From Bacillota bacterium (GTDB taxonomy: Bacteria > Bacillota > UBA4882 > UBA10575): DNA of 64,000 nt. Positions 42,946 to 52,535 of this stretch are shown one piece after another. Below the pieces are notes generated by a model that was not told where the DNA came from, made no database searches, and saw only the letters and a program-made list of their open reading frames with translations. The DNA lies in assembly GCA_012838955.1 (NCBI GenBank), contig DUOH01000049.1, positions 1 through 64,000 of the forward strand, given 5' to 3'. Both the position numbers and the translations under genes were made by a program. Within the stretch, counting starts at the first letter, position 1. Every line of letters begins with the position of its first letter.

Positions 42946-43827
42946 GTGCAACCCTCGGCTTTAATAAAATTCCGGGAAATTATCGAAGAAAAGCTGGTGG
43001 AGTTTTTGCCCGCCAAAACCTTGGTGCCCAAGAGTATCCATGAAGCGATGCATTACAGTGTCTGTGGTGGAGGGAAGCGAATTCGTGGCTCTTTGTGTCT
43101 GTTAGCCTGCCGGACAGTGGGCGGCGTTTGGGAGAAGGCGATTACCGCTGCTTGCGCCCTGGAAATGATTCATTCCTATTCCCTGATCCATGATGACCTC
43201 CCCTGCATGGACGATGATGATTTGCGCCGGGGGAAGCCTACAAATCACCGGGTCTTCGGTGAAGCAATCGCGCTCTTAGCCGGAGATGCCCTTTTGACTC
43301 AGGCCTTTAAAATTATGTGCAAGCATCATCCGCCCGGGATGGCTGACCGGTACTACAAAGCGGCCGGGGAATTAGCCTCCGCCATTGACACTACAGGTAT
43401 GATAGGCGGACAGGTTCTGGATTTGGAGGGGGAAGGCCGATCTTTAACTATCGACGAATTACAGGAGATCCATAAGAGAAAGACCGGCGCTCTAATCCAG
43501 GCTGCACTGCGCATCGGGGCAATCATCGGGGGGGCTTCGGCCGAAGCCATCGGCGCTCTCTCAGAGTATGGGGCAGGGATTGGCCTGGCTTTTCAGATTA
43601 TCGATGATTTATTGGATTTACAGGCTGATCCAGTGGTGCTTGGGAAGAATGTGGGAAGCGATGTGAAGAAAGAGAAGGCTACTTACGCCACGATTTTTGG
43701 GCCACAGGAAGCCTATGGCCTGGCGGAGGAAGAGATAAAAAAGGCAAAAGAAGCATTGAGAAGCTTTGGAGAGGATGCCTCCGACCTTCTCCAGCTTGCT
43801 GATTTTTTGTTGGAGAGAGAATATTAA
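42946..43827 (+). CDS. ispA: Farnesyl diphosphate synthase
   Basis: The trans-prenyltransferase has both Asp-rich motifs: DDLPCMDDDDLRRGKPT (first) and FQIIDDLLD (second), plus GGKRIRG and HSYSLIHDD. The 293-residue length and the place after xseB match IspA, which makes C15 diphosphate for cell-wall carrier and quinone precursors. GTG 42,946 follows GAGGAGGAA. Dxs in the same cluster supplies the MEP pathway upstream. Confidence 0.95.
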   Translation: MQPSALIKFREIIEEKLVEFLPAKTLVPKSIHEAMHYSVCGGGKRIRGSLCLLACRTVGGVWEKAITAACALEMIHSYSLIHDDLPCMDDDDLRRGKPTNHRVFGEAIALLAGDALLTQAFKIMCKHHPPGMADRYYKAAGELASAIDTTGMIGGQVLDLEGEGRSLTIDELQEIHKRKTGALIQAALRIGAIIGGASAEAIGALSEYGAGIGLAFQIIDDLLDLQADPVVLGKNVGSDVKKEKATYATIFGPQEAYGLAEEEIKKAKEALRSFGEDASDLLQLADFLLEREY

Positions 43828-43850
43828 AATTCACTTATCCCACTCCAACA

Positions 43851-44312
43851 GTGATTACGGGAGTGATCATTATTTTTAGAGGATTTTCGCAGAATACTGT
43901 CTTTTGGAATGCTTTTACAGCCTGGGCAGTGGCCCAAGTTTTGAAGGGATTCTTCTCATATTACCGGTATAAGCGCTTGGATATCAGAAGGTTTGTGGGG
44001 GCGGGTGGCATGCCCAGTTCGCATTCGGCTTTCGTCTCCGCTCTGGCCACCGGAGTTGGGCAGACTGAAGGGTGGGCTTCCCCTGTCACCGCGCTAGCCG
44101 TGGTGTTTGCCTTGATTGTCATGTATGATGCGGCGGGAGTACGTTTGGCCGCCAGTAAACAGGCGATTACTTTAAACAAGATCATTGACGAACTCTTTGC
44201 GGAAGGAGAGTTCAAGCAAGAGCGGCTCAAAGAATTACTGGGACATACGCCGTTTGAGGTAATTATCGGCGCTTTATTGGGGATCTCTATCAGTTATTGG
44301 GGGTTAGGGTAA
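43851..44312 (+). CDS. yuiD: Divergent PAP2-family membrane protein (YuiD/DUF212)
   Basis: The 153-residue protein has four membrane segments, GGMPSSHSA (phosphatase-like motif) and MYDAAGVR, which define the YuiD (DUF212) group of acid phosphatase relatives. It probably acts on a lipid-linked phosphate, which would fit the isoprenoid cluster, but no substrate is proven. The same gene adjoins OLE RNA in other genomes. Confidence 0.9.
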   Translation: MITGVIIIFRGFSQNTVFWNAFTAWAVAQVLKGFFSYYRYKRLDIRRFVGAGGMPSSHSAFVSALATGVGQTEGWASPVTALAVVFALIVMYDAAGVRLAASKQAITLNKIIDELFAEGEFKQERLKELLGHTPFEVIIGALLGISISYWGLG

Positions 44313-44336
44313 AATCTGTTGTAATCCAAAGTATAG

Positions 44337-44364
44337 TTGCGCTTCAGCGGTTATATGTTATAAT
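44337..44364 (+). promoter_or_regulatory. Promoter of OLE RNA
   Basis: TTGCGC (44,337-44,342), a 16-bp spacer and an extended TGT-TATAAT (TATAAT at 44,359-44,364) lie about 8 bp before the RNA's closing stem, so the RNA has its own promoter inside the cluster. Confidence 0.65.
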
Positions 44365-44371
44365 ATACTAT

Positions 44372-44982
44372 GAATGAGGATGGTGTAGTATCCTAGTCGG
44401 AAATCCCGTTCCGAAGACGGGCCTAAAAATCCGTCAAGGGCACATCGATGAAGTCTCTGGTGCTGGCCGCTGACGCCCAGTCGGGGGCTGGTGCTGGGGG
44501 TTAAGGCAACGGGGCGATCTGCAATGGCATGCAGGCGTTGACCCTATTGCCGCGGAGACCCAAGTACGTGGTACAGGTGACTGGATTACGGCTTGGGATA
44601 GAACCTGCAGGTGGTACGAAGTATTTACTTAGTATCGGTGCAGTGTAGCCTGCCTTGAGGTGGAGTGCGGAGGATAGCAGGTGTCAAGCGATCTGATCCC
44701 GAGGCCTAGGATCAGCGCTCTTTGCTGCTTGAAACCCATTCTGCAAAAGAGGATAGGGACGGGTAATTTCCGTTGAGGAAAACTCCTAGGCTATCTTTGA
44801 GAGTACTGCTCTCGAGGGGCTGTTGGGGATTGCGGTGTGGACTTAGTGGTGATCCAGTTTTACCGTAGGCGACTCGGTAAGGTGGTCATAAAGGGAAACC
44901 GCCGGGACGGCGACGTTCCGGAGACCGCCGGGAAAACCTACTGGACCTAAGCCACAATGTTTACTCAACAGTGACCATCCTC
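44372..44982 (+). ncRNA. ole: OLE (ornate large extremophilic) RNA
   Basis: About 610 non-coding bases lie between yuiD and oapA in the exact order known for OLE RNA: xseA-xseB-ispA-yuiD-OLE-oapA-dxs. The ends pair perfectly (GAGGATGGT at 44,376-44,384 with ACCATCCTC at 44,974-44,982), the body is GC-rich with many stems, and no long frame exists. OLE RNA forms a membrane-bound complex with OapA and is linked to resistance to short-chain alcohols, cold and other stress. There is no terminator before oapA, so the RNA may be processed from the operon transcript. I checked RNase P and tmRNA; neither fits. Confidence 0.9.
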
Positions 44983-45008
44983 TCAACTTTGTCTCGGGAG
45001 GATTTTTT

Positions 45009-45590
45009 TTGGGTACTCTTTCGCGTCAGGTCTTTAAAGTAGGACTCCTGACCTTTTTTTTATCCATTATCATTTCAGCGCTTTTTCGGCTGACCAGAGC
45101 CACGACGGCTTTGGGAGTCTCACTCTTTGTCTTACTGATCGTGATTTTAGTAGGGATTGTCTTTGACCTGATCGGCACAGCGGTTACAGCAGCACAGGAA
45201 AAACCCTTTCATGCTATGGCTTCGGACCGGGTGCCGGGTGCACGTAAAGCTATTGAGCTGGTACGAAATGCGGACCGGGTGGCCAGCTTTTGTAATGATT
45301 TGATCGGCGATATCTGCGGAACAGTCAGCGGTTCCATTAGCGCGGCTCTCCTCATTGATCTGGTCACCAGATATAATCTGTACCGGATGGAGGAGATTAT
45401 TTCTCTGTTTACCGTGGGTTTGGTAGCTGCTTTGACTGTGGGCGGTAAGGCATTCGGTAAAAGTCTCGCTATTCGCCAAGCCAATACCATAGTCTGGACT
45501 GTCGCCCGCCTTTTGGATCGAAGCGCAAACTTATTCAGCAAGGGAAATAATAAGAGAAGAACAGGCCTGCCCAAGAAGAAGAGGCCTTAG
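45009..45590 (+). CDS. oapA: OLE-associated membrane protein OapA
   Basis: OapA binds OLE RNA and holds it at the membrane. The 193-residue protein has about four membrane helices and a strongly basic C terminus (RRTGLPKKKRP), as expected for an RNA-binding membrane protein; GIVFDLIGTAVTAAQEKPFHAMA is its conserved central stretch and recalls DUF21 proteins. TTG 45,009 is served by GGGAGG at 44,996-45,001. It lies 26 bp after the RNA and 17 bp before dxs. Confidence 0.88.
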   Translation: MGTLSRQVFKVGLLTFFLSIIISALFRLTRATTALGVSLFVLLIVILVGIVFDLIGTAVTAAQEKPFHAMASDRVPGARKAIELVRNADRVASFCNDLIGDICGTVSGSISAALLIDLVTRYNLYRMEEIISLFTVGLVAALTVGGKAFGKSLAIRQANTIVWTVARLLDRSANLFSKGNNKRRTGLPKKKRP

Positions 45591-45607
45591 GGTTAATCTA
45601 ACCTGGA

Positions 45608-47506
45608 ATGGAGATGGAGGTATTGTTGGACAAGCTTCAATTACCAGATGATTTACATAGGTTGTCCCTTCGAGAACTACAGGAGTTAGCCGGACAAATC
45701 AGAGAGTTACTCATCAATACAGTCTCTCGTACCGGCGGACATCTAGCGCCCAATCTGGGAGTAGTCGAGATGACCCTGGCTTTGCATGCGGTATTTAAGA
45801 GCCCCCGGGATAAGATCATCTGGGATGTGGGGCATCAGGCGTATGTACATAAGATCTTGACCGGCCGTTTAAAAAACTTTTCCACGTTGCGTCAATTAGG
45901 TGGTATCAGTGGATTTCCCAAGCCGGAAGAGAGTGCCCATGACATCTTCGCCACCGGGCACAGCAGCACCTCAATCTCGGCTGCGTTGGGACTGGCCAAA
46001 GCCAGAGACCTGTCTAACGAGGATTATAAGGTAGTGGCAGTGATTGGAGATGGGTCCATGACCGGCGGCTTGGCCTTTGAGGCTCTGAACAACGCCGGGC
46101 ATTTAGGGACGGATTTGATTGTGGTGCTTAATGATAATGAGATGTCCATCGCCCCGAATGTCGGCGCGCTCTCCGGATATCTCAGCCGGATCAGGGTTAA
46201 TCCGGCGGTTAACAAATTAAAGGAAGAGATGGAACAGTTAATCCAGAGGATACCGAAGTTCGGTGAGGCCACCGTGCGTTACCTTGACCGGCTGAAGGAT
46301 AGCCTTAAATATCTGGTAATCCCCGGAATCCTCTTTGAAGAACTGGGTTTTTCTTATTTCGGCCCGGTGGACGGACACAATATCAAGCAGATGATGAATA
46401 TCTTCAGAGCCGCCGCCGCCCATAAAGGTCCGGTCTTGATCCACGTATTGACGAAAAAGGGTAAAGGATATCCGCCGGCTGAAGAGAATCCTCAAGAATT
46501 TCACGGCGTTTCCGGGTTTGAAGTGGAGACGGGTCGCCTCAAAAGTCGACCGGGCTCTCCCACCTATACTCAGGTTTTCGGAGAAACTCTGCTGGAGATG
46601 GGTAGACAAGACCGAAGAATCGTGGCGATTACCGCCGCGATGCCGGAAGGAACCGGTTTGTTGGATTTTGCCCATGCCTTTCCGGAACGCTTTTTTGATG
46701 TGGGCATCGCCGAACAGCACGCCGTGACGATGGCCGCCGGTTTGGCCAAAGGTGGGAAACGACCGGTGGTGGCGGTTTATTCCACTTTTTTGCAGCGGGC
46801 TTATGATCAGATTCTCCATGATGTTTGTCTACAAAAACTACCGGTCATTTTCGCCTTGGATCGTGCGGGCGTCGTGGGCGAGGACGGCCCCACGCATCAT
46901 GGGCTCTTTGACCTCGCTTATTTACGGATGATGCCGGGCATGACTGTGATGGCGCCAAAGGACGAAGATGAACTGCGGCGCATGCTCTATACTGCTCTAG
47001 AGATTGAAGGTCCGGTGGCGATTAGATACCCTCGGGGAGAAGGACAGGGAGTGGGGATGACCGGAGCGGGCAGGTTACCCGTAGGCCGGGCGGAAGTGCT
47101 TTATCAAGGGGAATTCGCGGCATTGCTGGCGATCGGGCCCATGGTGGCAGTGGCCGAGCAGGCGGCCAGATTGCTTAGGCAGGCCGGGATAAGTTGCACG
47201 GTCATTAATGCTCGTTTTGTAAAGCCCTTGGATCAGGAGACCATCCTCTATTGGGCTCGGCGGGTTCCGCAGCTGATCACGGTTGAAGATCATGTGCTGG
47301 CCGGAGGGTTTGGTTCGGCGGTTACCGAATTATTGAGTGATGCCGGGGTCCGGAAGGTCAAGGTTACCAGGTTGGGGTTTCCCGATAGTTTCATTGAAGG
47401 CGGTCCGGTTTCCCAATTATATGAATTATACGGACTTACTGCGGAAAGGATCTGTCAAATTGTAGCCAATCAACCGATTCCCGTGGCCGGGGTGAACAGC
47501 AAATAA
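45608..47506 (+). CDS. dxs: 1-deoxy-D-xylulose-5-phosphate synthase
   Basis: Dxs makes the first committed intermediate of the MEP isoprenoid pathway from pyruvate and glyceraldehyde 3-phosphate. The 632 residues include [14 protein letters not shown], the thiamine diphosphate motif [18 protein letters not shown]...[30 protein letters not shown] and [15 protein letters not shown]. Start is ATG 45,608 or TTG 45,626, the latter six residues on with GGAGG five bases before it. The cluster ends with a terminator. Confidence 0.96.
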   Translation: MEMEVLLDKLQLPDDLHRLSLRELQELAGQIRELLINTVSRTGGHLAPNLGVVEMTLALHAVFKSPRDKIIWDVGHQAYVHKILTGRLKNFSTLRQLGGISGFPKPEESAHDIFATGHSSTSISAALGLAKARDLSNEDYKVVAVIGDGSMTGGLAFEALNNAGHLGTDLIVVLNDNEMSIAPNVGALSGYLSRIRVNPAVNKLKEEMEQLIQRIPKFGEATVRYLDRLKDSLKYLVIPGILFEELGFSYFGPVDGHNIKQMMNIFRAAAAHKGPVLIHVLTKKGKGYPPAEENPQEFHGVSGFEVETGRLKSRPGSPTYTQVFGETLLEMGRQDRRIVAITAAMPEGTGLLDFAHAFPERFFDVGIAEQHAVTMAAGLAKGGKRPVVAVYSTFLQRAYDQILHDVCLQKLPVIFALDRAGVVGEDGPTHHGLFDLAYLRMMPGMTVMAPKDEDELRRMLYTALEIEGPVAIRYPRGEGQGVGMTGAGRLPVGRAEVLYQGEFAALLAIGPMVAVAEQAARLLRQAGISCTVINARFVKPLDQETILYWARRVPQLITVEDHVLAGGFGSAVTELLSDAGVRKVKVTRLGFPDSFIEGGPVSQLYELYGLTAERICQIVANQPIPVAGVNSK

Positions 47507-47565
47507 ATGCGCGCGTGATCCGCGTGCGTAAGTCTATGATACATGCGGCTGGCGGCCGACGGAAG

Positions 47566-47596
47566 CCTATCCACTGATGGTGGATGGGTTTTTTTA
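47566..47596 (+). terminator. Terminator of the xseA-dxs cluster
   Basis: CCTATCCAC and GTGGATGGG pair (one G-U) around TGATG and are followed by seven T. Confidence 0.85.
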
Positions 47597-47689
47597 ATTT
47601 TGAAACATGAATGACTTCCTCCCGGAATAAGATGCTTAGTACAGTCATGCATTCCGTGCATGTGACAGGTTTAGGGAGGAATTACAAGA

Positions 47690-49435
47690 ATGCAACCGGA
47701 AAGAAAGAACATCTGTGCTGATGTAGTAATCGTCGGGGGCGGAACCGCCGGCTGTTTGGCGGCGATTACCATTAAAGAACTTGAGCCCATGGCCCAGGTG
47801 GTAATCGTGGAAAAAGCCCATATCAATCGGAGCGGCTGTTTGGCCGCAGGTATGAATGCCATCAACGCTTATCTGAACCCGGGCGAGACGCCGGAGAGTT
47901 TTACCAGATATGTCAGGTATGACGCTATGGGCTTGCTCCGGGAAGACCTGGTGCTTTCCGCCGCTCGGCGTCTCAATGACGTGGTCCGAAAGGTGGAAGA
48001 GTTGGGCTTGCCGATTCAGAAGAATGCCGATGGAACATATACGCCAAGAGGGAGATGGAATATTAAGATCAACGGGGAAAACCTCAAACCTTTGTTAGCC
48101 CGGGCGGTGCAAGAACGCGGGGCGCAGGTTTTAAACAGGGTAGTCGCCACCAACTACCTGCTTGACCGGGAGGGGAGAGCCGCTGGGGTGATGGGTTTTG
48201 GGGTAAGAGACGGGTGCTTTTATTCAATCAAAGCCAAGGCGGTGATTTGCGCAACCGGAGGAGCGGCCGGAATTTATCACCCTCACCATCCGGTGGACGG
48301 ACATCACAAGACATGGTATTCACCTTTTAACACCGGCGCCGGTTATGCTATGGGAATCCGGGCCTCTGCGGAGATGACCTCTTTTGAAATGCGGTTTATC
48401 GCCCTACGCACCAAGGACGTAATCTGTCCCACCGGTACTTTGGCCTTGGGTTTCAAGGCGCCGCAAGTCAATTCTCTTGCCCGGCGTTATATGACCACAG
48501 ACTTTACTCATCAAGGAGGGGAGGGGGCACCGACTTGTCTACGGCTGTACGGGTACTTACGGGAGATAAAAGAAGGCCGTGGTCCTTGTTATATGGACAC
48601 CAGACATTTGACACCCGAACGAGTCAGAGAATTGAAAGAGTCTTATCTGGATATGTATCCGGGGATCGTTCTGTACTGGGCGGCCAATAAAATCGATCCT
48701 GGAAAGGAACCCATTGAGCTTTCAGGAACAGAACCTTACGTCATGGGTGGTCATTGCCAAGCCGGCTACTGGATTGACCGGAAAAGGCAGACCACTATTG
48801 AGGGTTTGTACGCCTGTGGAGATGTGGCCGGGGGCTATCCCTTCAAGTTTGTCAGTGGTTGTTGGGCGGAAGGAACAATCGCCGGAGAGTCCGCTCTGGA
48901 ATATATCAAGGAAGAAAGAGGAGGATTGGGTCCTTCTCCGGTCGGAGAGGATCTAAGTTTACAGCTTGACCGCGAAGTGGAGAGAGTATTTTCTCCTTGG
49001 TTCCGGCAGGTGCGGGGGGAGAGCGGAGTCAAACCTTGGGAGATGGAAGAGAGAATCCAAACGATCATGGATGATTACGCCGGAGGAATCAGCTCATATT
49101 ATGAGCTCAGTGAGAACCGTTTAGTGATCGCTCAAGAAAAACTAGACCGTTTGGTGGCACAAGTGAAATATCTGGTAGCCGCAGACTTTCATGAGCTGAT
49201 GAAAGCCCATGAGGTCATAGACCGACTGGCGGTGGCCAGGGTATTAGTGGCGCACCTCAGGCACAGGAAAGAAACACGGTGGCCCGGTTTTCAAAGCAGA
49301 ATAGATTATCCGGAAAGAGACGATTTGCACTGGTTGAAGTTTGTTAACTCCAGAATGAATCAGGAGGGGCGGATTGAAATCATTGAACGGCCTTATGAAC
49401 AACTGGTTTCCGGAGAGCGATATTTACCGCGGTAA
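47690..49435 (+). CDS. AprA-like FAD-dependent oxidoreductase
   Basis: The FAD motif ADVVIVGGGTAGCLAA, GLYACGDVAGG and HHKTWYSPFNTGAGYA mark the fumarate reductase / succinate dehydrogenase flavoprotein superfamily. The closest pattern is the alpha subunit of adenylylsulfate reductase: SFEMRFIALRTKD keeps the substrate Arg, EPYVMGGHCQAGYWI the active-site His, and a ferredoxin of AprB type follows. At 581 residues it is shorter than dissimilatory AprA (about 650), and no sat gene is nearby, so assimilatory or another sulfur-compound reduction is as likely as classical APS reduction. The gap to the partner gene holds a 14-bp inverted repeat. Confidence 0.72.
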   Translation: MQPERKNICADVVIVGGGTAGCLAAITIKELEPMAQVVIVEKAHINRSGCLAAGMNAINAYLNPGETPESFTRYVRYDAMGLLREDLVLSAARRLNDVVRKVEELGLPIQKNADGTYTPRGRWNIKINGENLKPLLARAVQERGAQVLNRVVATNYLLDREGRAAGVMGFGVRDGCFYSIKAKAVICATGGAAGIYHPHHPVDGHHKTWYSPFNTGAGYAMGIRASAEMTSFEMRFIALRTKDVICPTGTLALGFKAPQVNSLARRYMTTDFTHQGGEGAPTCLRLYGYLREIKEGRGPCYMDTRHLTPERVRELKESYLDMYPGIVLYWAANKIDPGKEPIELSGTEPYVMGGHCQAGYWIDRKRQTTIEGLYACGDVAGGYPFKFVSGCWAEGTIAGESALEYIKEERGGLGPSPVGEDLSLQLDREVERVFSPWFRQVRGESGVKPWEMEERIQTIMDDYAGGISSYYELSENRLVIAQEKLDRLVAQVKYLVAADFHELMKAHEVIDRLAVARVLVAHLRHRKETRWPGFQSRIDYPERDDLHWLKFVNSRMNQEGRIEIIERPYEQLVSGERYLPR

Positions 49436-49440
49436 GGCAG

Positions 49441-49474
49441 GCGGTTATACTTCTCGAAACAGAAGTATAACCGC
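49441..49474 (+). repeat. 14-bp inverted repeat between the AprA- and AprB-like genes
   Basis: GCGGTTATACTTCT (49,441-49,454) and AGAAGTATAACCGC (49,461-49,474) pair perfectly around CGAAAC. No T-run follows. Placed between subunit genes it probably stabilises or processes the mRNA to set the subunit ratio. Confidence 0.7.
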
Positions 49475-49538
49475 AGCGACAGTACTGCTCCTTCGTGCCT
49501 AGCCAGGCATGGAGAGTTAACCGGTGAGGAGGGTTACA

Positions 49539-49835
49539 ATGGGTTTATGGATTGAGGAGTCCAAGTGTTTCGGTTGCGGCAGCTGTGTGCAAGTCTGTCC
49601 CGGTGACTTGCTGTACTTAACTGCCCCAAAAAAAGTGGCTATCCGGGAACAAAGAGAATGTTGGGACTGTATGGCTTGTGTGAAGAGTTGCGCCCACGGG
49701 GCGCTATTAACGAAACTCCCGTACACCATCGCTGATTATGGAGCCACCATCAGACCGTTCTTGGGGGAGGGGTGGATCAAATGGGTCTGCCGTGATCAGG
49801 AGGGTAGGGAGGAAGAGTTTTTACTGCCCAGGTGA
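49539..49835 (+). CDS. AprB-like ferredoxin (two [4Fe-4S])
   Basis: The 98-residue protein has two cluster motifs, CFGCGSCVQVCP and CWDCMACVKSCA, and a tail that ends YTIADYGATIRPF. It would pass electrons to the preceding flavoprotein; AprB usually is about 150 residues, so this is a short form. The start is ATG 49,539 because GAGGAGGG lies five bases before it; GTG 49,524 has no site. Confidence 0.75.
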   Translation: MGLWIEESKCFGCGSCVQVCPGDLLYLTAPKKVAIREQRECWDCMACVKSCAHGALLTKLPYTIADYGATIRPFLGEGWIKWVCRDQEGREEEFLLPR

Positions 49836-50067
49836 GTGCAGGGTATAAAATCCGCTTGGTAGTTTAAAGCAGCCCGGCAAAGAAGATTTATCCATAGAAA
49901 ATAAAATACGAGGAGGTTTTTTCTACAAAACTGTCGAATACAATTTTTATTGTTTAATTTGAAAAAAGCGCAGATGGAAGAAGGGTCTGGTCAGTTTTTC
50001 TTTATTTTTTATGGAAAAAGAGTCTTACTTTAATTCCGATAAATATGATGGTTGAGATGATCAAACA

Positions 50068-50979
50068 ATGAAAAAGACGAATTCTACCTCCGGAATCTTT
50101 GTATTCAGTATAATAAATCTGATTCTGTTGATTACAGGTTATTTTTTATTCTGGCGAATTTTCCAACAAATCCAGATCTCGACCCGGTACTATCTGGCTG
50201 TTTCATTAATCTTCGCTGCTACACTGGTCTGTATGGTGTTATTCTTGCGTCAGTCTTTTATTCACATCAATACAGAGGTGAGGGAGAAGATTGAACTGCA
50301 GAATTCCTATCTTGAGCAGCTCAATAAGACCTACGAAGGAACACTCAAGGCTCTAACCTACGCTCTGGATTTTCGGGACCATGAGACCTGGGGTCATTCA
50401 GCGCGGATGGTAGCTTATGCCATCGCCATCGGGGAACGGATGGGCCTCTCTCGGGAGGAATTGCAGCAATTGGCCTGGGGAGGTTTTTTGCATGACATCG
50501 GTAAAATCGGCGTTCCAGACGCTATCCTGTTGAAAAAGGACCGTTTGGAGCCGGACGAGTGGGAGACGATTAAACGCCATCCTCAGATGGGTCATGGAAT
50601 TGTGAACCAAATCTCCGCCAACTTAAACTTCTCCAGAATCACGTCAGATATTGTTCTTTATCATCACGAGCATTATGACGGGAGAGGGTATCCTTTTGGC
50701 TTAAAAGAAGAAGAGATTCCCTTACCGGCCAGGATCTTTGCGGTAACTGACGCTTTGGATGCCATGACCAGTGACCGTCCTTACCGCCCCGCCTGTTCCA
50801 TGGAAGAGGCGATTATGGAAATCCGTAGCCTGGCCGGTAAACAGTTCTGCCCATGGAGTGTGAAGGCCTTATTGGAGATCGGATTGAAAGAATTAAAGAA
50901 GATTCAAGATCAGGTTCGGGAGATGGGAGATGTGGTTCCTATCCGGGAGAGGCTTGTTCCCATAAACCTGAACCATTGA
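50068..50979 (+). CDS. Membrane-anchored HD-GYP phosphodiesterase
   Basis: Two N-terminal membrane helices (residues ~10-30 and 40-60) and a short coiled-coil (VREKIELQNSYLEQLNKTYE) lead an HD-GYP domain with RDHETWGHSARM, FLHDIGKIGVPDAIL and HHEHYDGRGYPFGL, all metal and GYP residues present. Such domains degrade cyclic di-GMP (or cGAMP). No sensor domain precedes it, so the membrane part may sense the signal. It stands alone, followed by a terminator. Confidence 0.9.
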   Translation: MKKTNSTSGIFVFSIINLILLITGYFLFWRIFQQIQISTRYYLAVSLIFAATLVCMVLFLRQSFIHINTEVREKIELQNSYLEQLNKTYEGTLKALTYALDFRDHETWGHSARMVAYAIAIGERMGLSREELQQLAWGGFLHDIGKIGVPDAILLKKDRLEPDEWETIKRHPQMGHGIVNQISANLNFSRITSDIVLYHHEHYDGRGYPFGLKEEEIPLPARIFAVTDALDAMTSDRPYRPACSMEEAIMEIRSLAGKQFCPWSVKALLEIGLKELKKIQDQVREMGDVVPIRERLVPINLNH

Positions 50980-51011
50980 TCGTGTATACTATTGAAGCCC
51001 CTCGAAGTCCT

Positions 51012-51040
51012 ATAGACCCGCGCGGGGTCTTAATTTTTTC
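51012..51040 (+). terminator. Terminator of the HD-GYP gene
   Basis: AGACCC and GGGTCT pair around GCGCG; TTAATTTTTT follows. Confidence 0.8.
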
Positions 51041-51079
51041 CGGATTTTCACTTATAATATACCGGAGGGGGTAAGCATA

Positions 51080-52081
51080 ATTAATAAACGTTTCGTCGTA
51101 CGGGTGTGCGCTATCACAATACTTCCGGTCTTTCTTGCCTTCTTAGGTATGCAGGCATATTACAGGTTGACGCCTGTGCGGAGAGAAGGGTTCTTATTAG
51201 GAACTTATATAAGAATAACTGCTTATGGACCGGGGGCAAAACACGCTATTGACCAGGCTATGGCCGAGATGGCGAAAGTAGAAGAGTATACGGCCTCCGA
51301 TACCGGTCAGGTCGGCTTGATAAATCGAAATGCCGGAGTGAAGCCGGTTAGAGTAGATCAGGACCTTTTTGCGCTAATCCAAAGAGTATTAGCTTATTCG
51401 GCGATGACCGGAGGGCGTTTTGATCCTACGGTTGGTCCCCTAGTGAAACTGTGGGGTTTCGATTATAACGGAACCGGTAGATTACCAGAAGAGCATGAGA
51501 TTGCAGGGGCTTTGCCCTTGGTTGATCAAGACTTGGTCATCCTGGATGAAGAGGCACAAACGGTCTTTTTAGCTCAAAAAGGGATGCTGCTGGATCTGGG
51601 AGGAGTGGCCAAGGGGTATGCCGTAGACCGGGCTTGGGAGGTTTTGAACGAAAGCAGGGTGTGGGGCGCTTTGATCAATGGTGGGGAGAGTAGTATTCGG
51701 GTTTTAGGCAGGCGACCCAATTTCAAGCCCTGGCGAATCGGACTGGCTCATCCCAGAAATCAAGGCTGGATTGGTGTTATTAATCTGCCCCCCGGAAAAG
51801 CCATTAGTACTTCAGCTGATACACAACGTTTTTTTGAGTGGGAGGGACGACGGTATTCACATCTTATTAACCCCTTCTCCGGTTACCCCGGTCTTGATCT
51901 ATCTTCCGTCACGGTCATCACTGATTCGGCTTTTACCGGTGATCTCTACTCCACTGCCGCGTTCGTTGCGGAAAACATGGATCGGATAGAACTATTCAGA
52001 CAATGGCAGGTAGAGGCGGTAGTTGTTGACGCTCAGGGAGAGATCGATTATACACCGGGAATGAAGAATATGATTAGATAA
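51080..52081 (+). CDS. apbE: FAD:protein FMN transferase ApbE
   Basis: ApbE attaches FMN to threonine of flavoproteins such as RnfG/NqrC. The domain has FDPTVGPLVKLWGF, LDLGGVAKGYAVDRA, ALINGGESSIRVLG and FSGYPGLDLSSVTVI. The N terminus is a signal anchor. GTG 51,104 has no site, whereas GGAGGGGG (51,064-51,071) lies eight bases before ATT 51,080, which adds KR before the hydrophobic helix; I therefore propose the rare ATT start. Upstream boundaries are otherwise unclear. No Rnf gene is in the window. Confidence 0.88.
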   Translation: MNKRFVVRVCAITILPVFLAFLGMQAYYRLTPVRREGFLLGTYIRITAYGPGAKHAIDQAMAEMAKVEEYTASDTGQVGLINRNAGVKPVRVDQDLFALIQRVLAYSAMTGGRFDPTVGPLVKLWGFDYNGTGRLPEEHEIAGALPLVDQDLVILDEEAQTVFLAQKGMLLDLGGVAKGYAVDRAWEVLNESRVWGALINGGESSIRVLGRRPNFKPWRIGLAHPRNQGWIGVINLPPGKAISTSADTQRFFEWEGRRYSHLINPFSGYPGLDLSSVTVITDSAFTGDLYSTAAFVAENMDRIELFRQWQVEAVVVDAQGEIDYTPGMKNMIR

Positions 52082-52101
52082 GATTCCAGGGAGGTATCAT
52101 C

Positions 52102-52488
52102 ATGGAAGAAAGAGGTAAGGTAATCGTTTCTGTACAAGCATATCTAAATAAAGCCCATCATTTGCTGATCGAAGCGGAAGACCTGGCCAACCAGGGGCAA
52201 TCTGAAGCCCGGAAGATAAATGACGGGTGTCTGCAGGCTTTGGTTCTCTTGCTGCAAGCCTTCCTCATTTATAAAGGGGAAAAAAATACGGAAGAGGAAA
52301 GCATTGATCAACTCTTTTCCAGGTGCGCCTATTTGGAGGAGGATTTTTATAATCTGGAAGAGGCCATCGCCTATCTGACGATGGAGGATCATCATTTGAC
52401 TGCTGAGGAGATAGCTGATCAGATTGACGCCGCCAATGAAGTCTGGGATTTTGTCCTAGGCTGTTTACCTGAAAAATATCATCTATAA
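52102..52488 (+). CDS. Small helical protein of unknown function
   Basis: The 128 residues are nearly all helix, acidic and free of cysteine, with repeated acidic segments such as LLIEAEDLANQGQSEA. The helical bundle recalls HEPN folds, but the Rx4-6H motif of HEPN nucleases is absent. It follows apbE by 20 bp with an AGGGAGG-like site, so the two may be co-transcribed. Function unknown. Confidence 0.6.
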   Translation: MEERGKVIVSVQAYLNKAHHLLIEAEDLANQGQSEARKINDGCLQALVLLLQAFLIYKGEKNTEEESIDQLFSRCAYLEEDFYNLEEAIAYLTMEDHHLTAEEIADQIDAANEVWDFVLGCLPEKYHL

Positions 52489-52535
52489 GAAGGGAATAAT
52501 TATCAATCTTAAAGGGAAAGGAGGTTAGGGAAGCT

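Noticed and set aside
44372-44982. RNase P RNA or tmRNA in the large non-coding stretch
   Set aside because: The conserved GAGGAAAGTCCG-like and AGAGGAAAG elements of RNase P and the tmRNA acceptor end with TTCGA arm are absent; the gene order matches OLE RNA.
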